Positions 49,564-57,559 of a stretch of 64,000 nucleotides of DNA are shown piece by piece. The DNA is taken from assembly GCF_014673495.1 (NCBI RefSeq), contig NZ_CP051006.1:5518001-5582000 (forward strand), given 5' to 3'. The stretch's first letter is position 1. Each line of letters begins with the position of its first letter. The position numbers and the translations under genes are program-made. Source of the DNA: Streptomyces griseofuscus. GTDB taxonomy: Bacteria > Actinomycetota > Actinomycetes > Streptomycetales > Streptomycetaceae. A model generated the notes under the pieces. That model was not told the DNA's origin and did not search any database. It saw only the letters and a program-made list of their open reading frames with translations.

Positions 49564-49607
49564 CGAGGCATATGCATATGTCTTCCCGAGGCATGTTCAT
49601 ATGTCTT
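49564..49607. promoter_or_regulatory. Direct repeats with CATATG cores upstream of the small secreted protein gene
   Basis: Two 21-bp units, CGAGGCATATGCATATGTCTT (49564-49584) and CGAGGCATGTTCATATGTCTT (49587-49607), offset 23 bp. Very AT-rich for this genome. Related to the element at 23461-23481. A regulator site is inferred. Confidence 0.45.
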
Positions 49608-49675
49608 CTCGGCCACGGGGTTTCCGCCCCGCCACGGTGCTCGTTGGACACGTCGTTGCCGAAGAAAGGAACACG

Positions 49676-49966
49676 ATGAAGTCCCTGAAGGCTGCCGCCG
49701 TCCTGGCCGGTTCCGTTGCCCTCGCCGGCGTCGCCGCGCCCGCGTTCGCCTACAACGCCACCGATCTGACGCCCTCCAGCCTCAACGGCGCCGTCAACCA
49801 GCTCGCCAAGGGTGACTTCACCCTGCGGGACGTGATGCCGCTCCAGCACCAGTCCAACGCCCTCGACACCGAGGACAAGGACTCCGTGCTGCACTCGGTC
49901 AAGGGCGCCACCACCGCGCTGAACCAGCACAACCCGCTGCTCGGTGGCCTGCCTTTGCAGAGCTGA
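49676..49966 (+). CDS. Small secreted protein
   Basis: 96 aa, AAAGGAA before ATG 49676. Signal MKSLKAAAVLAGSVALAGVAAPAFA, mature YNATDLTPSSLNGAVNQLAKGDFTLRDVMPLQHQSNALDTEDKDSVLHSVKGATTALNQHNPLLGGLPLQS, 71 residues with no Cys. I recognise no family. The layout resembles rodlins (small, exported, Asn/Gly/Leu-rich, same locus), so it may be another surface-layer component; that is inferred from location. Confidence 0.7.
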   Translation: MKSLKAAAVLAGSVALAGVAAPAFAYNATDLTPSSLNGAVNQLAKGDFTLRDVMPLQHQSNALDTEDKDSVLHSVKGATTALNQHNPLLGGLPLQS

Positions 49967-49981
49967 CACCCCTGCGCGACC

Positions 49982-50013
49982 GGGGCCGGTACCGCATCCG
50001 CGGTGCCGGCCCC
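49982..50013 (+). terminator. Terminator after the small secreted protein
   Basis: 14-bp stem with one G-U pair (GGGGCCGGTACCGC / GCGGTGCCGGCCCC) and a 4-nt loop ATCC. Confidence 0.85.
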
Positions 50014-50120
50014 GCCCCTTTCGAGGCCGCTTCCCTCGTTCGTGTGGAGCCCTTCGGTCCACTGGTCCGGACGGGTGAGAAGCCGCCGGGCCGCCCCGGG
50101 CGCGTCGATATGGTCGCGCG

Positions 50121-50612
50121 GTGACCTCAACCCCCACGGAACTGCGCCCCGCCGACCTCGGCACGCTGGTCGTGCTGCCCTGGAGCGGCGCGGCCCCCGA
50201 CGGCACCGACATGCCCTACCTGCTGGCCTACTCCCTGGGGGACGCCGCGGGCGGCCCCCAGGTCACCACGGCCGCGGTCGAGCAGCTGCTGGTGAGCAAC
50301 GGACTGCCGGTCGGCGGCGACCTGGTCGACGGCACCCACCGGCCCAGCCTCCCCATCACTCTGCTGGTGGAGGCCGGCCAGGCCGTCGTACGGATGCCGC
50401 GGCTGATCGCGCAGGCCCCCGCGCCGCCGGAGTGGCTCGCCGCCGTCCGGGCCCGCGGCTTCGCCTACCTGGTGTTCACCACCCGCGCCTGGCCCGAGGG
50501 CGCGCCCGGCAGGGTCGTGCAGCCGGCCGCGCTGGCCGCGTTCGCCGGCGCCCCGGAGACCCTGCACGCCGCCGCGCATGTCGTACTGCCGGCCACCAGC
50601 CTGCGCGGCTGA
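50121..50612 (+). CDS. DUF5949 family protein
   Basis: 163 aa from GTG 50121. Matches the Streptomyces DUF5949 pattern: RPADLGTLVVLPWSG, DMPYLLAYSLGD, RPSLPITLLVEAGQAVVRMP, YLVFTTRAWPE. Soluble, no signal peptide. Function unknown; it lies inside the surface-protein island but does not look exported. Confidence 0.85.
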   Translation: MTSTPTELRPADLGTLVVLPWSGAAPDGTDMPYLLAYSLGDAAGGPQVTTAAVEQLLVSNGLPVGGDLVDGTHRPSLPITLLVEAGQAVVRMPRLIAQAPAPPEWLAAVRARGFAYLVFTTRAWPEGAPGRVVQPAALAAFAGAPETLHAAAHVVLPATSLRG

Positions 50613-50675
50613 CGGCAGGGACGAAGGCCGGGGCGTCGGCATGGCGTGACCTGCCGGTGAGCGTGAACGGCCGGT

Positions 50676-50715
50676 CGGTGGCGGGTGCGACCGGCCGGTG
50701 GCGGGTGCGACCGGC
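50676..50715. repeat. 20-bp exact tandem duplication
   Basis: CGGTGGCGGGTGCGACCGGC occurs twice without gap in the non-coding stretch after the DUF5949 gene. Confidence 0.85.
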
Positions 50716-50853
50716 CGACCGCTCATGAAGATGACCAGCCGACTATTACGGCAGCCGGGGGAATTGTCGCGCCGCCCCCGTTCTCCGTCCCGGCCACGCC
50801 AGTTACGCGGTACGGACGCCGAACACCCGCACCCGGAAAGGGCCGTATCCGAG

Positions 50854-51357
50854 ATGAAGCCGACCACCCGAGGAACCCTCGCCGCCGTGCTGACCGGCGT
50901 CGCGGCCGCCGCGAGCGCGACCGCCCCCGCCGCCGCGGCCGGCGCGGTCCCCGTGCCTGTACCGCTCCAGGGCGTCTCCCACTCCCTCGGCACGCGGATG
51001 CCCGAGGCCACGCTGGACGTGCCGCTGCTGACCCCGGGCGCGCCCGACGGGCCGCGCTATGTCACCGGCCGGCTGCTGCCCGAGCCGATCCTGCCGAGGC
51101 TGCCGATCGCGGGGACGCTGCCCGGCGCCGATCTGCGGGCGCCGCTGCCGCATCCGCTCGGCGACCGGCTCGGCCTCGACGCCCCCGCCGCCGACCTGCA
51201 CACCGCCGGACCCGGTCTGAACCTGGTCGCCCCCCTGACCGCGCCCGATCCCGACCTGTTCGGCCTGCCCGCTCCCCGGCTCCCCGAGGCCGGCCTGCTC
51301 GCCCCGGCGCTGCGCACCGTCGCCGGCGGCGACCTGGGCGTGGGCCCGGCCCGGTAA
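50854..51357 (+). CDS. Secreted Pro/Leu-rich hypothetical protein
   Basis: 167 aa from ATG 50854, chosen because a Sec signal begins there (MKPTTRGTLAAVLTGVAAAASATAPAAAA). Mature part low in charge, rich in Pro, Leu and Gly, with short alternating stretches (LPEPILPRLPIAGTLPGADLRAPLPHPLGDRLG). No Cys, no motif. Its neighbours are surface proteins and the tyrosinase operon; function unknown. Confidence 0.65.
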   Translation: MKPTTRGTLAAVLTGVAAAASATAPAAAAGAVPVPVPLQGVSHSLGTRMPEATLDVPLLTPGAPDGPRYVTGRLLPEPILPRLPIAGTLPGADLRAPLPHPLGDRLGLDAPAADLHTAGPGLNLVAPLTAPDPDLFGLPAPRLPEAGLLAPALRTVAGGDLGVGPAR

Positions 51358-51461
51358 CCCCCAGGGCTCCCTCACCAGCGCCGTTCGGCCGTACGCCGGT
51401 TACCCGGCCCCTCCATGTCCGTTAGCGGGTACGACATCTGTTCCCGGACGAGGAGAGTGCG

Positions 51462-52058
51462 ATGGTCGACGGCGACGACGCAGCTGCGGCGGGCGCGACA
51501 GAGCAGATCAGAGCGGATACGACGGCCGGTCCTGGGCGACGGCGGATGATGCGGGGGCTGTTGTCCTGCGCCGCCGCCCTCGCCCTCGCGCCGGTCGTCG
51601 CCGCCTCCCGGCCGGCGCCCCCGGCAGCCGGCGGTGACTCCTTCGACGAGACGTACCGGGGCCGGCGCATCCAGGGCGTCCGGCTGCCGGAGGCCGGCCG
51701 CAGCACGTCCGACGACGCCTGGCGGATCACCATCGACGGCCGCCCGCTGCATCTGATGCGGCGGGCCGACGGCACCTGGCTGAGCATGGTGGACCACTAC
51801 ACGTCGTACCGCACACCCCTGGAGGCGGCGCGGGCCGCGGTGGACGAACTCGGCCCCGGCCAGCGGCTCAGCGACCTCTCCCCGGACCCGCTGGACGGCA
51901 TGCTGCCCGACGGCGTCAAGGACATGATGGGCCGCATGGGCCTGACCGTGGACACGGGCGGCATGGGCGGCATGGACATGAGCGGTGGCGGCGGGACGGG
52001 CGCGCCCGTCCCGGACATGGGCATGGGGGCGGGGGGCCGGCATGGCGTACGTGCGTAA
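51462..52058 (+). CDS. melC1: Tyrosinase co-factor / copper chaperone MelC1
   Basis: 198 aa, GAGGAG before ATG 51462. Export signal in GRRRMMRGLLSCAAALALAPVVAA (twin Arg, so Tat likely). Core: DSFDETYRGRRIQGVRL, ITIDGRPLHLMRRADGTWLSMVDHYTSYRTPLEAARAAVDEL, the MelC1 domain that loads copper into apotyrosinase and carries it out of the cell. The C-terminus has an atypical Met/Gly-rich tail (MMGRMGL, GGMGGMDMSG, DMGMGAGG) that may bind copper (inference). Overlaps melC2 by 17 nt. Confidence 0.93.
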   Translation: MVDGDDAAAAGATEQIRADTTAGPGRRRMMRGLLSCAAALALAPVVAASRPAPPAAGGDSFDETYRGRRIQGVRLPEAGRSTSDDAWRITIDGRPLHLMRRADGTWLSMVDHYTSYRTPLEAARAAVDELGPGQRLSDLSPDPLDGMLPDGVKDMMGRMGLTVDTGGMGGMDMSGGGGTGAPVPDMGMGAGGRHGVRA

Positions 52059-52908
52059 GAACGCCGGAGCCCTCACCGCGACCGAGCGGAAACGATTCGT
52101 GGACGCCGTACTGGAGGTCAAGAGGCGCGGGGAGTACGACGAGTTCGTGCGCACCCACGTCGCCTACTTCGCCGCCGACGGCGAGACCCAACTGCGCACC
52201 GCCCACATGGCGCCGTCCTTCCTGCCCTGGCACCGCCGGTTCCTGCTGGACATGGAGAACGCGCTGCGCCGCGTCGACGGGTCGGTGACCCTGCCGTACT
52301 GGGACTGGACCCGGGACCGCACGGCGACCTCGGTGCCCTGGACCAAGGATCTGCTCGGCGGCAACGGCCGGCGCTCCGACCAGCAGGTGACGACCGGTCC
52401 GTTCGCCTATGCGACGGGCAACTGGACCATCAAGGTGGGTGTCACCGACGGCCGCTACCTCACCCGTGACCTCGGCCGCGCCGCCTCGCCCATCCAACTG
52501 CCCACGAAGGACGACGTGAGCTGGGCGCTGAACGACCCGGTCTACGACGTAAAGCCCTGGGACTCCACCGTCACCCAGGGCTTCCGGAACAAGCTGGAGG
52601 GCTGGGGCACCGGCAGCGGCAGCGCCTCCTGGCACAACCACAACCGGGTGCACCGCTGGGTCGGCGGGGCGATGCTCGGCGCCGCGTCGGTCAACGACCC
52701 GGTGTTCTGGCTCCACCACGCCTATCTGGACATGCAGTGGGAGCGCTGGCAGCAGGCGCACAGCAGCCACCGCTATCTGCCGGCCGCTCCGCCCGGCACC
52801 GGTGACGCGCAGCACGGCCGGGTCGTCGCCCGGCACGACAAGCTGCCGCCGTGGAGCGACACCCCGGATCAGCTGGAGAACATGAGCGGGGTCTACCGGT
52901 ACGAGTGA
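52042..52908 (+). CDS. melC2: Tyrosinase
   Basis: 288 aa type-3 copper enzyme, ATG 52042. CuA ligands His 39, His 55, His 64 (RTHVAYFA, TAHMAPSFLPWHRRFLLDME), CuB ligands His 200, His 204, His 226 (HNHNRVHRWVGG, NDPVFWLHHAYLDMQWERWQ). It hydroxylates tyrosine and oxidises L-DOPA to melanin precursors. It has no signal of its own; it is exported with MelC1. Length is slightly above the classical ~273 aa. Ends before a 15-bp hairpin. Confidence 0.95.
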   Translation: MAYVRKNAGALTATERKRFVDAVLEVKRRGEYDEFVRTHVAYFAADGETQLRTAHMAPSFLPWHRRFLLDMENALRRVDGSVTLPYWDWTRDRTATSVPWTKDLLGGNGRRSDQQVTTGPFAYATGNWTIKVGVTDGRYLTRDLGRAASPIQLPTKDDVSWALNDPVYDVKPWDSTVTQGFRNKLEGWGTGSGSASWHNHNRVHRWVGGAMLGAASVNDPVFWLHHAYLDMQWERWQQAHSSHRYLPAAPPGTGDAQHGRVVARHDKLPPWSDTPDQLENMSGVYRYE

Positions 52909-52978
52909 GTTCGTACCGGTGAGTTCGGACCGGCGAGTTCGTGATGGTGAGCCTGTGCCGGTGGGTTTGGACCGGTGA
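52909..52978 (+). repeat. Degenerate ~15-bp repeats after tyrosinase
   Basis: GAGTTCG-type units with ACCGGTG (GTGAGTTCGTACCGG, GTGAGTTCGGACCGG, then decayed copies) start at the stop codon of melC2 and fade over about 70 bp. Confidence 0.6.
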
Positions 52979-52983
52979 GGAAC

Positions 52984-53023
52984 GCGAAGAGCCCCGGCGC
53001 TCGGAGGTGCCGGGGCTCTTCGC
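52984..53023. terminator. Bidirectional terminator between melC2 and chaplin
   Basis: Perfect 15-bp stem GCGAAGAGCCCCGGC / GCCGGGGCTCTTCGC with a 10-nt loop between convergent genes. Confidence 0.92.
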
Positions 53024-53040
53024 GGTGCGCGAACGGGGTC

Positions 53041-53337
53041 TCAGCCGCCGTAGCTGCTGTTGCTGCCGTAGCCGTTGCCGGGCTGCGCGAGAGTGCCGCC
53101 CTGGTTGACGCAGGTGTTGCCGAAGGCCGGGTTCAGCAGACCGATGACGTCGACCGAGTCGCCGCACACGTTCACCGGGATGTTGACCGGAACCTGGATC
53201 ACGTTGCCGGACAGCACGCCGGGCGAACCGACGGCCGCGCCCTGGGCGCCCGCGTCGGCCAGAGCCAGCCCGGCCCCACCGATCACCACGGCACCGGTGC
53301 CGAGGGCCACGGCGGCTGCCTTCGCGATGCGAGACAT
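53041..53337 (-). CDS. Short chaplin with C-terminal Gly/Tyr tail
   Basis: 98 aa, GGAGGAA before ATG 53337. Signal MSRIAKAAAVALGTGAVVIGGAGLALA, chaplin domain DAGAQGAAVGSPGVLSGNVIQVPVNIPVNVCGDSVDVIGLLNPAFGNTCVN with both Cys, then an extra tail QGGTLAQPGNGYGSNSSYGG not seen in the other short chaplins here. Tail resembles those of short chaplins near tyrosinase loci. Convergent with melC2. Confidence 0.94.
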   Translation of the reverse strand: MSRIAKAAAVALGTGAVVIGGAGLALADAGAQGAAVGSPGVLSGNVIQVPVNIPVNVCGDSVDVIGLLNPAFGNTCVNQGGTLAQPGNGYGSNSSYGG

Positions 53338-53476
53338 CACGTTCCTCCTGTCGATCGGGATACGCGACGGCTGGTCCTGCCGTCGCACTCCCCGTTCAAC
53401 GCGGCCGTCCGACAGGGGTCACGGTGATCAGCGGGGGATCACCCTTTCAACAGGCCGGTATCCGTTCTCGGATATT

Positions 53477-54436
53477 TCACGGCAATTGTCGTACCGGAGA
53501 TTTCGCCAGATAGGCCTGGATGTCCTCCACCGCCTGAGTGAAGTACGTGCGGTAGTTGGCCGCGGAGACATAGCCGAGGTGCGGGGTGGCGAGCAGGCGG
53601 GGGGCGGTGCGCATCGGGTGGTCGGCGGGCAGGGGCTCGATGTCGAAGACGTCGATGCCGGCACCCGCGATCCGGCCCTCGTGCAGCGCGGCGAGCAGGG
53701 CGTCCTGGTCCACCACCGAGGCACGGGAGGTGTTGATCAGGTAGGCGGTCGGCTTCAGGAGGGCGAGTTCGGCGGCGCCGACCAGACCCCGGGTGTGCTC
53801 GCCGCCGGGCACATGCACGCAGACGAAGTCGCTCTCGGCCAGCAACTCCTCCTTGGAGGCGGCCAGTTCGACCCCGGCGGCCGCGGCACGCTCCTCGGTC
53901 AGCCGCGGGCTCCATGCGGCGACACGCATCCCGAAGGCGAGTCCGACCCGCGCGACCTTGCCGCCGATCCGGCCGAGCCCGAGCACTCCGAGGCGGGCGC
54001 CGTGCAGATCGGCGCCGACGGTGGACTGCCAGGGCCCGCCGGTGCGCAGCGCGGTGTTCTCCTGGACGATCCCCCGGGCGAGCCCGAGCAGCAGCGCCCA
54101 GGTCAGCTCGACCGGGGGAGTCCCGGAGCTCTGCGTCCCGCACACGGTGACGCCGTACTTCTCGGCCGCGGCGTAGTCGATCACGGTGTTGCGCATCCCG
54201 GTCGCCACGATCAGCCGCAGCCGGGGCAGCCGGGCGAGCAACGAGCCCGGGAAGCCGACGCGTTCGCGCAGGGTGACGACGATGTCGTACTCGGCGAGCG
54301 CCGCGGCGAGCGCGTCCTCGTCGGCCAGGTGGGTACGCAGCGATACGACCTCCACCGTGTCCCCGAGCACCGACCAGTCGGCCGACTCGACGGCCACGCC
54401 CTGGAAGTCGTCCAGCACCGCACAGCGAAGTCGCAC
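53477..54436 (-). CDS. D-2-hydroxyacid dehydrogenase
   Basis: 319 aa from GTG 54436 (GGGGAG upstream). Family layout: N- and C-terminal catalytic segments around a Rossmann domain with LGLGRIGGKVARVG, Arg in INTSRASVVD, Glu in IDVFDIEPLPADHP, and His in ATPHLGYVS. It reduces 2-keto acids (or a phosphoglycerate-type substrate) with NAD(P)H. Single gene; substrate unknown. Confidence 0.93.
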   Translation of the reverse strand: MRLRCAVLDDFQGVAVESADWSVLGDTVEVVSLRTHLADEDALAAALAEYDIVVTLRERVGFPGSLLARLPRLRLIVATGMRNTVIDYAAAEKYGVTVCGTQSSGTPPVELTWALLLGLARGIVQENTALRTGGPWQSTVGADLHGARLGVLGLGRIGGKVARVGLAFGMRVAAWSPRLTEERAAAAGVELAASKEELLAESDFVCVHVPGGEHTRGLVGAAELALLKPTAYLINTSRASVVDQDALLAALHEGRIAGAGIDVFDIEPLPADHPMRTAPRLLATPHLGYVSAANYRTYFTQAVEDIQAYLAKSPVRQLP

Positions 54437-54513
54437 GCCGTTCTCCCCTCACGATCCGAGCACTCCGAAGTGTTTTCCGAGCGCGTCGAAGTATGTCGAA
54501 CGGCGGGGTGCGC

Positions 54514-54760
54514 TCACGCGGGGGTGGGTGCGGCCGTCGCCGACTTCCCCTCGGCGAACTCCAGATCGGCCGCGATGCGCGCCCGCTCCGGCTCCTCGGC
54601 GTCCCGCAGATACTCCTTCCGCCTCCTCTCGTCCCGCCCCCGACGGTGAGGATGTGGGCCCCCTCCAACGTCCCGGTGCTGTGGGGCGCGTCGCACGTGA
54701 TGTGCTCGTGGAGCACCCCTTCGTACCGCCACGGCAGCCGCGTGGCGACCCGGGCCGGAT
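54514..54760 (-). pseudogene. Decayed gene remnant
   Basis: Two stretches of protein-like sequence on the minus strand lie in different frames: RYEGVLHEHITCDAPHSTG.. (about 54652-54750) and RKEYLRDAEEPERARIAADLEFAEGKSATAAP (54514-54640). A frameshift near 54645 would join them into one C-terminal end. I recognise no family. It could be chance, but codon content is better than in other frames. Confidence 0.35.
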
Positions 54761-54883
54761 GCGCGTCTCGACGCCGACGACGGCGTATTTGCGGGGCTGA
54801 GGCTGTTCGACGCCGACGGCACGGGGCCCAGGACAGAGCCCTGGCGACCAGGCGACCGCCCTTTGTGACGGCTGGCGACGGCT

Positions 54884-55441
54884 TCACTCCGGGCGACGCG
54901 GGCGGGCCTTTTCGACGGGTCGGCCCGCGTTGTGCCGCAGGGCCTCGTCGGCGAGCCGCTTCACATACCGATGCGCGGGTACCGTGACCTGTCCTTGGTC
55001 GCGCGGTGCGAATTGCTCGAACGGCCCTTGGTCCGTCCACCCGTTGCGCTCGTAGAACCGTCGCGCCCGAGCGTTGCCCGGTACGACGGCCAGCCACGCC
55101 TGACGGTGCCCACCGGCCGCGACAAGGCGCTCCGCCTCCTCCAGCAGCACCGCGGCCACCCCGACGCCTCTGTGCCGCTCGGCGACGTAAACCTGCTCGA
55201 CCTCGTCGTCGACCACCATGACGAACCCCGCGACCTCACCACCGACGACCGCGACCGTCGTGTCGGCCAGCCGGCGCGGGGCCCGTTCCGCGAAGGACTC
55301 CCGCGTCCGCACCGCGACCAGCGCGTCAGGAACGTTCCCCAGGTGCCCGTCGCACCAACCGCGGTACCAGATCTCCGCCACAGCCACCGCGTCCGCACGG
55401 CACGCTGCCCGCAGCTCGACGTGCTCGACCTCGACGGACAT
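54884..55441 (-). CDS. GNAT-family N-acetyltransferase
   Basis: 185 aa. N-terminal VELRAACRADAVAVAEIWYRGW, beta 4 VAGFVMVVDDEVEQVYVAERHRGVGVAAVLLEEAERL with the acetyl-CoA Q/RxxGxG/A loop (RHRGVGVA), and NARARRFYERNGWTDQG, the standard GNAT end. Acyl acceptor unknown. The ATG at 55441 has only a weak ribosome-binding site. Adjacent to tRNA-Arg on the same strand. Confidence 0.9.
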   Translation of the reverse strand: MSVEVEHVELRAACRADAVAVAEIWYRGWCDGHLGNVPDALVAVRTRESFAERAPRRLADTTVAVVGGEVAGFVMVVDDEVEQVYVAERHRGVGVAAVLLEEAERLVAAGGHRQAWLAVVPGNARARRFYERNGWTDQGPFEQFAPRDQGQVTVPAHRYVKRLADEALRHNAGRPVEKARPRRPE

Positions 55442-55552
55442 GCGGGCAGCCTAACAACGGGCCCCTTGTCCTCCGGACCTCAGACGGCCGATTCGCGAAG
55501 GGGGCCACCCACGAGTACGACCAGCACATCGACAGGACACGCCCCGGCCGGC

Positions 55553-55577
55553 AAAAAGCCCTCCCCGAAGGGAGGGC
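55553..55577 (-). terminator. UUCG-loop intrinsic terminator of tRNA-Arg
   Basis: On the minus strand: GCCCTCCC-TTCG-GGGAGGGC followed by five T, 10 bases after the tRNA 3' end. Very stable tetraloop and T-tract. Confidence 0.92.
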
Positions 55578-55586
55578 GACGGACGG

Positions 55587-55659
55587 CGCCCCCGGCAGGA
55601 CTCGAACCTGCGGCCAAGCGCTTAGAAGGCGCCTGCTCTATCCGCTGAGCTACGGGGGC
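55587..55659 (-). tRNA. tRNA-Arg (UCU anticodon)
   Basis: 73 nt on the minus strand, starting GCCCCCGTAGCTCAGCGGAT and closing with an acceptor 7-bp stem GCCCCCG / CGGGGGC, discriminator G. D-arm GCTC/GAGC, anticodon stem GGCGC/GCGCT with loop CTTCTAA (anticodon TCT), T-arm GCAGG-TTCGAGT-CCTGC. CCA is not encoded, as usual in Streptomyces. It reads AGA/AGG, the rarest arginine codons in this genome. Confidence 0.97.
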
Positions 55660-55933
55660 CTGGTGGCGCGTTCAAGGATAAAGGTCCCTGCTCGCCGACC
55701 CTGTCGCTTCGCCTCCGTGGCTCGATGTGGAGGTTCGGTGAAGCGGTCCTGATAATCGCAGGCAGGTACGAATCGTGCAGTGCTTTTGGCGTCCGACGCC
55801 ACCGGGTGTTGTGCACTCGTTATGCCTGGCCCGCGCCCATGTCCCAGTCGCCCTATCCGCCCTTTCTGTTCCGTCGGCGCGCAGACATGTCCATATGCTT
55901 CAGAATTCCCCTAAAATTGGGCATTCTTCACAT
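55660..55933. other. Divergent promoter region, tRNA-Arg and GTPase operon
   Basis: No gene. Right half is AT-rich with CATATG (55892) and TAAAAT (55912-55917), which could be the -10 of a transcript starting within about 10 nt of the GTG at 55934, giving a near-leaderless message. Confidence 0.4.
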
Positions 55934-57556
55934 GTGGTGACCTTGGACGTACGGCCTCAGCTGCTCGACACACTCTCCGCTCTGCGCGACCGTGTCGCCG
56001 CCGCACGCTTTCCGCTGCCCCTGGCCGGTGCCCCACGCGCGCGTGCCAACCGCGACGAACTCCTCGCCCAGCTGGACGACTACCTCGTACCCAGACTACG
56101 GGCACCCGAGGCGCCGCTGCTGGCCGTGGTCGGCGGGTCCACCGGCGCGGGGAAGTCGACCCTCGTCAACTCCCTCGTAGGGCGCCGTGTGAGCGAGGCC
56201 GGCGTGCTCAGGCCGACGACCCGCACCCCGGTCCTGGTCTGCCATCCGGCAGATCATCACTGGTTCAGCGGCATGCGCGTCCTGCCCGACCTCGCGCGCG
56301 TCTGGGTGCCCCACCACGACTCCCGCGACGACGACCTCCTGCTCCCGGGCGACCTTCCCGGCGACCAGCCGGTCCGAGCCCTGCGCGTCGAGACCGCCGA
56401 CACCCTCCCGCGCGGCCTCGCCCTCCTCGACGCCCCCGACGTCGACTCCCTGGTCGCCGAGAACCGCGTCCTCGCCGCCGAACTGCTCTGCGCCGCCGAC
56501 ATCTGGGTCATGGTCACCAGCGCGGCCCGCTACGCCGACGCCGTCCCCTGGCACCTGCTGCGCACCGCCAAGGAGTACGACGCCACACTCGTCACCGTCC
56601 TCGACCGCGTGCCCCACCAGGTCGTCTCCGAGGTCTCCCGGCAGTACGCCGCCCTGCTCACCAAGGCCGGCCTCGGCGACGTACCCCGCTTCACCGTGCC
56701 GGAGCTGCCCGAGTCCGTCTGGAGCGCGGGTCTGCTGCCCGCCACCGCCGTCGCGGCCCTGCGCACCTGGCTCGTCCAGCACGCCCAGGACCCCGGCGCC
56801 CGGCAGTACGTCATGGCCCGTACCGTCCACGGCCTCCTCGACTCGCTGAGAACCCGCATGCCCGAGCTGGCCGGCGCCGCCGCCGCCCAGTACGCGGCCG
56901 CGCTCCGGCTCACCACCGCGGTCGAGGGGGCGTACGACCGGGAGTACGCGCGTCTGCGCCACCGCCTCCAGTCCGGCGCCGTCCTTGCCGGGGGCGCCCT
57001 CAAACGCTGGCGCGCCTTCCCCCTGGACTGCACCGCGGGCGAACTCCTCGACGCCCTCGTGGAGAGCCTCGGCGCGCTGCTGCTGTGCGCCGTCACCGCC
57101 GCCGACGAGCAGGTGGCCGACGCCTGGCGCCGCGAACCCGCCGCCTCCGCCCCGGGACTCGCCGGGTGCGATCCCTCGCCGGAGAGCGCGGAACACCGTA
57201 TCGGCCTCGCCGTACGGCGCTGGCGGCGCGAGCTGGAGGAGTACGCCGAGGACGAGGCGCGCGAGCTGGACCGCAGCGTCGCGCCCGACCCCGAGGCCGT
57301 CGCCGCCCTCGTCGCCACGGCCCTGCTGGGCGGCCGACGGGGGCGCCACGCGGGCGAACGGCTCGCCGACCGGGTCGGCGCCCATGGCGCGCTGCGCCTG
57401 CGCGACCGTGCCGAACGGCTGCTCACCGAGCATGTGGACCGCGTCGTCCACCGCGAACGCGAACGCCGGCTCGCCCCGCTCGACGCCCTCGAAATCCATC
57501 CCGAGCCCCAGGCCGAACTCATCGCCGCCCTGTCCGTACTGCAGAAGGAGAGGTGA
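55934..57556 (+). CDS. Dynamin/YfjP-type GTPase (first of a pair)
   Basis: 540 aa from GTG 55934 (GTG 55937 is equivalent); no ribosome-binding site is visible. P-loop GGSTGAGKST at 67-76, switch region RRVSEAGVLRPTTRTPVL, DxxG-like LALLDAPDVDSL, and a NKxD-like VTVLDRVPHQ that is altered. The C-terminal ~250 residues are helical. Found in Streptomyces as a fixed tandem with the next gene; a membrane-associated or cell-division-related function is suspected but not established. Confidence 0.88.
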   Translation: MVTLDVRPQLLDTLSALRDRVAAARFPLPLAGAPRARANRDELLAQLDDYLVPRLRAPEAPLLAVVGGSTGAGKSTLVNSLVGRRVSEAGVLRPTTRTPVLVCHPADHHWFSGMRVLPDLARVWVPHHDSRDDDLLLPGDLPGDQPVRALRVETADTLPRGLALLDAPDVDSLVAENRVLAAELLCAADIWVMVTSAARYADAVPWHLLRTAKEYDATLVTVLDRVPHQVVSEVSRQYAALLTKAGLGDVPRFTVPELPESVWSAGLLPATAVAALRTWLVQHAQDPGARQYVMARTVHGLLDSLRTRMPELAGAAAAQYAAALRLTTAVEGAYDREYARLRHRLQSGAVLAGGALKRWRAFPLDCTAGELLDALVESLGALLLCAVTAADEQVADAWRREPAASAPGLAGCDPSPESAEHRIGLAVRRWRRELEEYAEDEARELDRSVAPDPEAVAALVATALLGGRRGRHAGERLADRVGAHGALRLRDRAERLLTEHVDRVVHRERERRLAPLDALEIHPEPQAELIAALSVLQKER

Positions 57557-57559
57557 CCG

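Noticed and set aside
52984..53023. Transposon inverted repeat near melC2
   Set aside because: The long perfect inverted repeat lies between two convergent stops and has a short loop, so it is a bidirectional terminator.
55587..55659. tRNA-Arg as attachment site of an integrative element
   Set aside because: Looked for a second copy of the tRNA 3' end and for an integrase within the window; neither is present.
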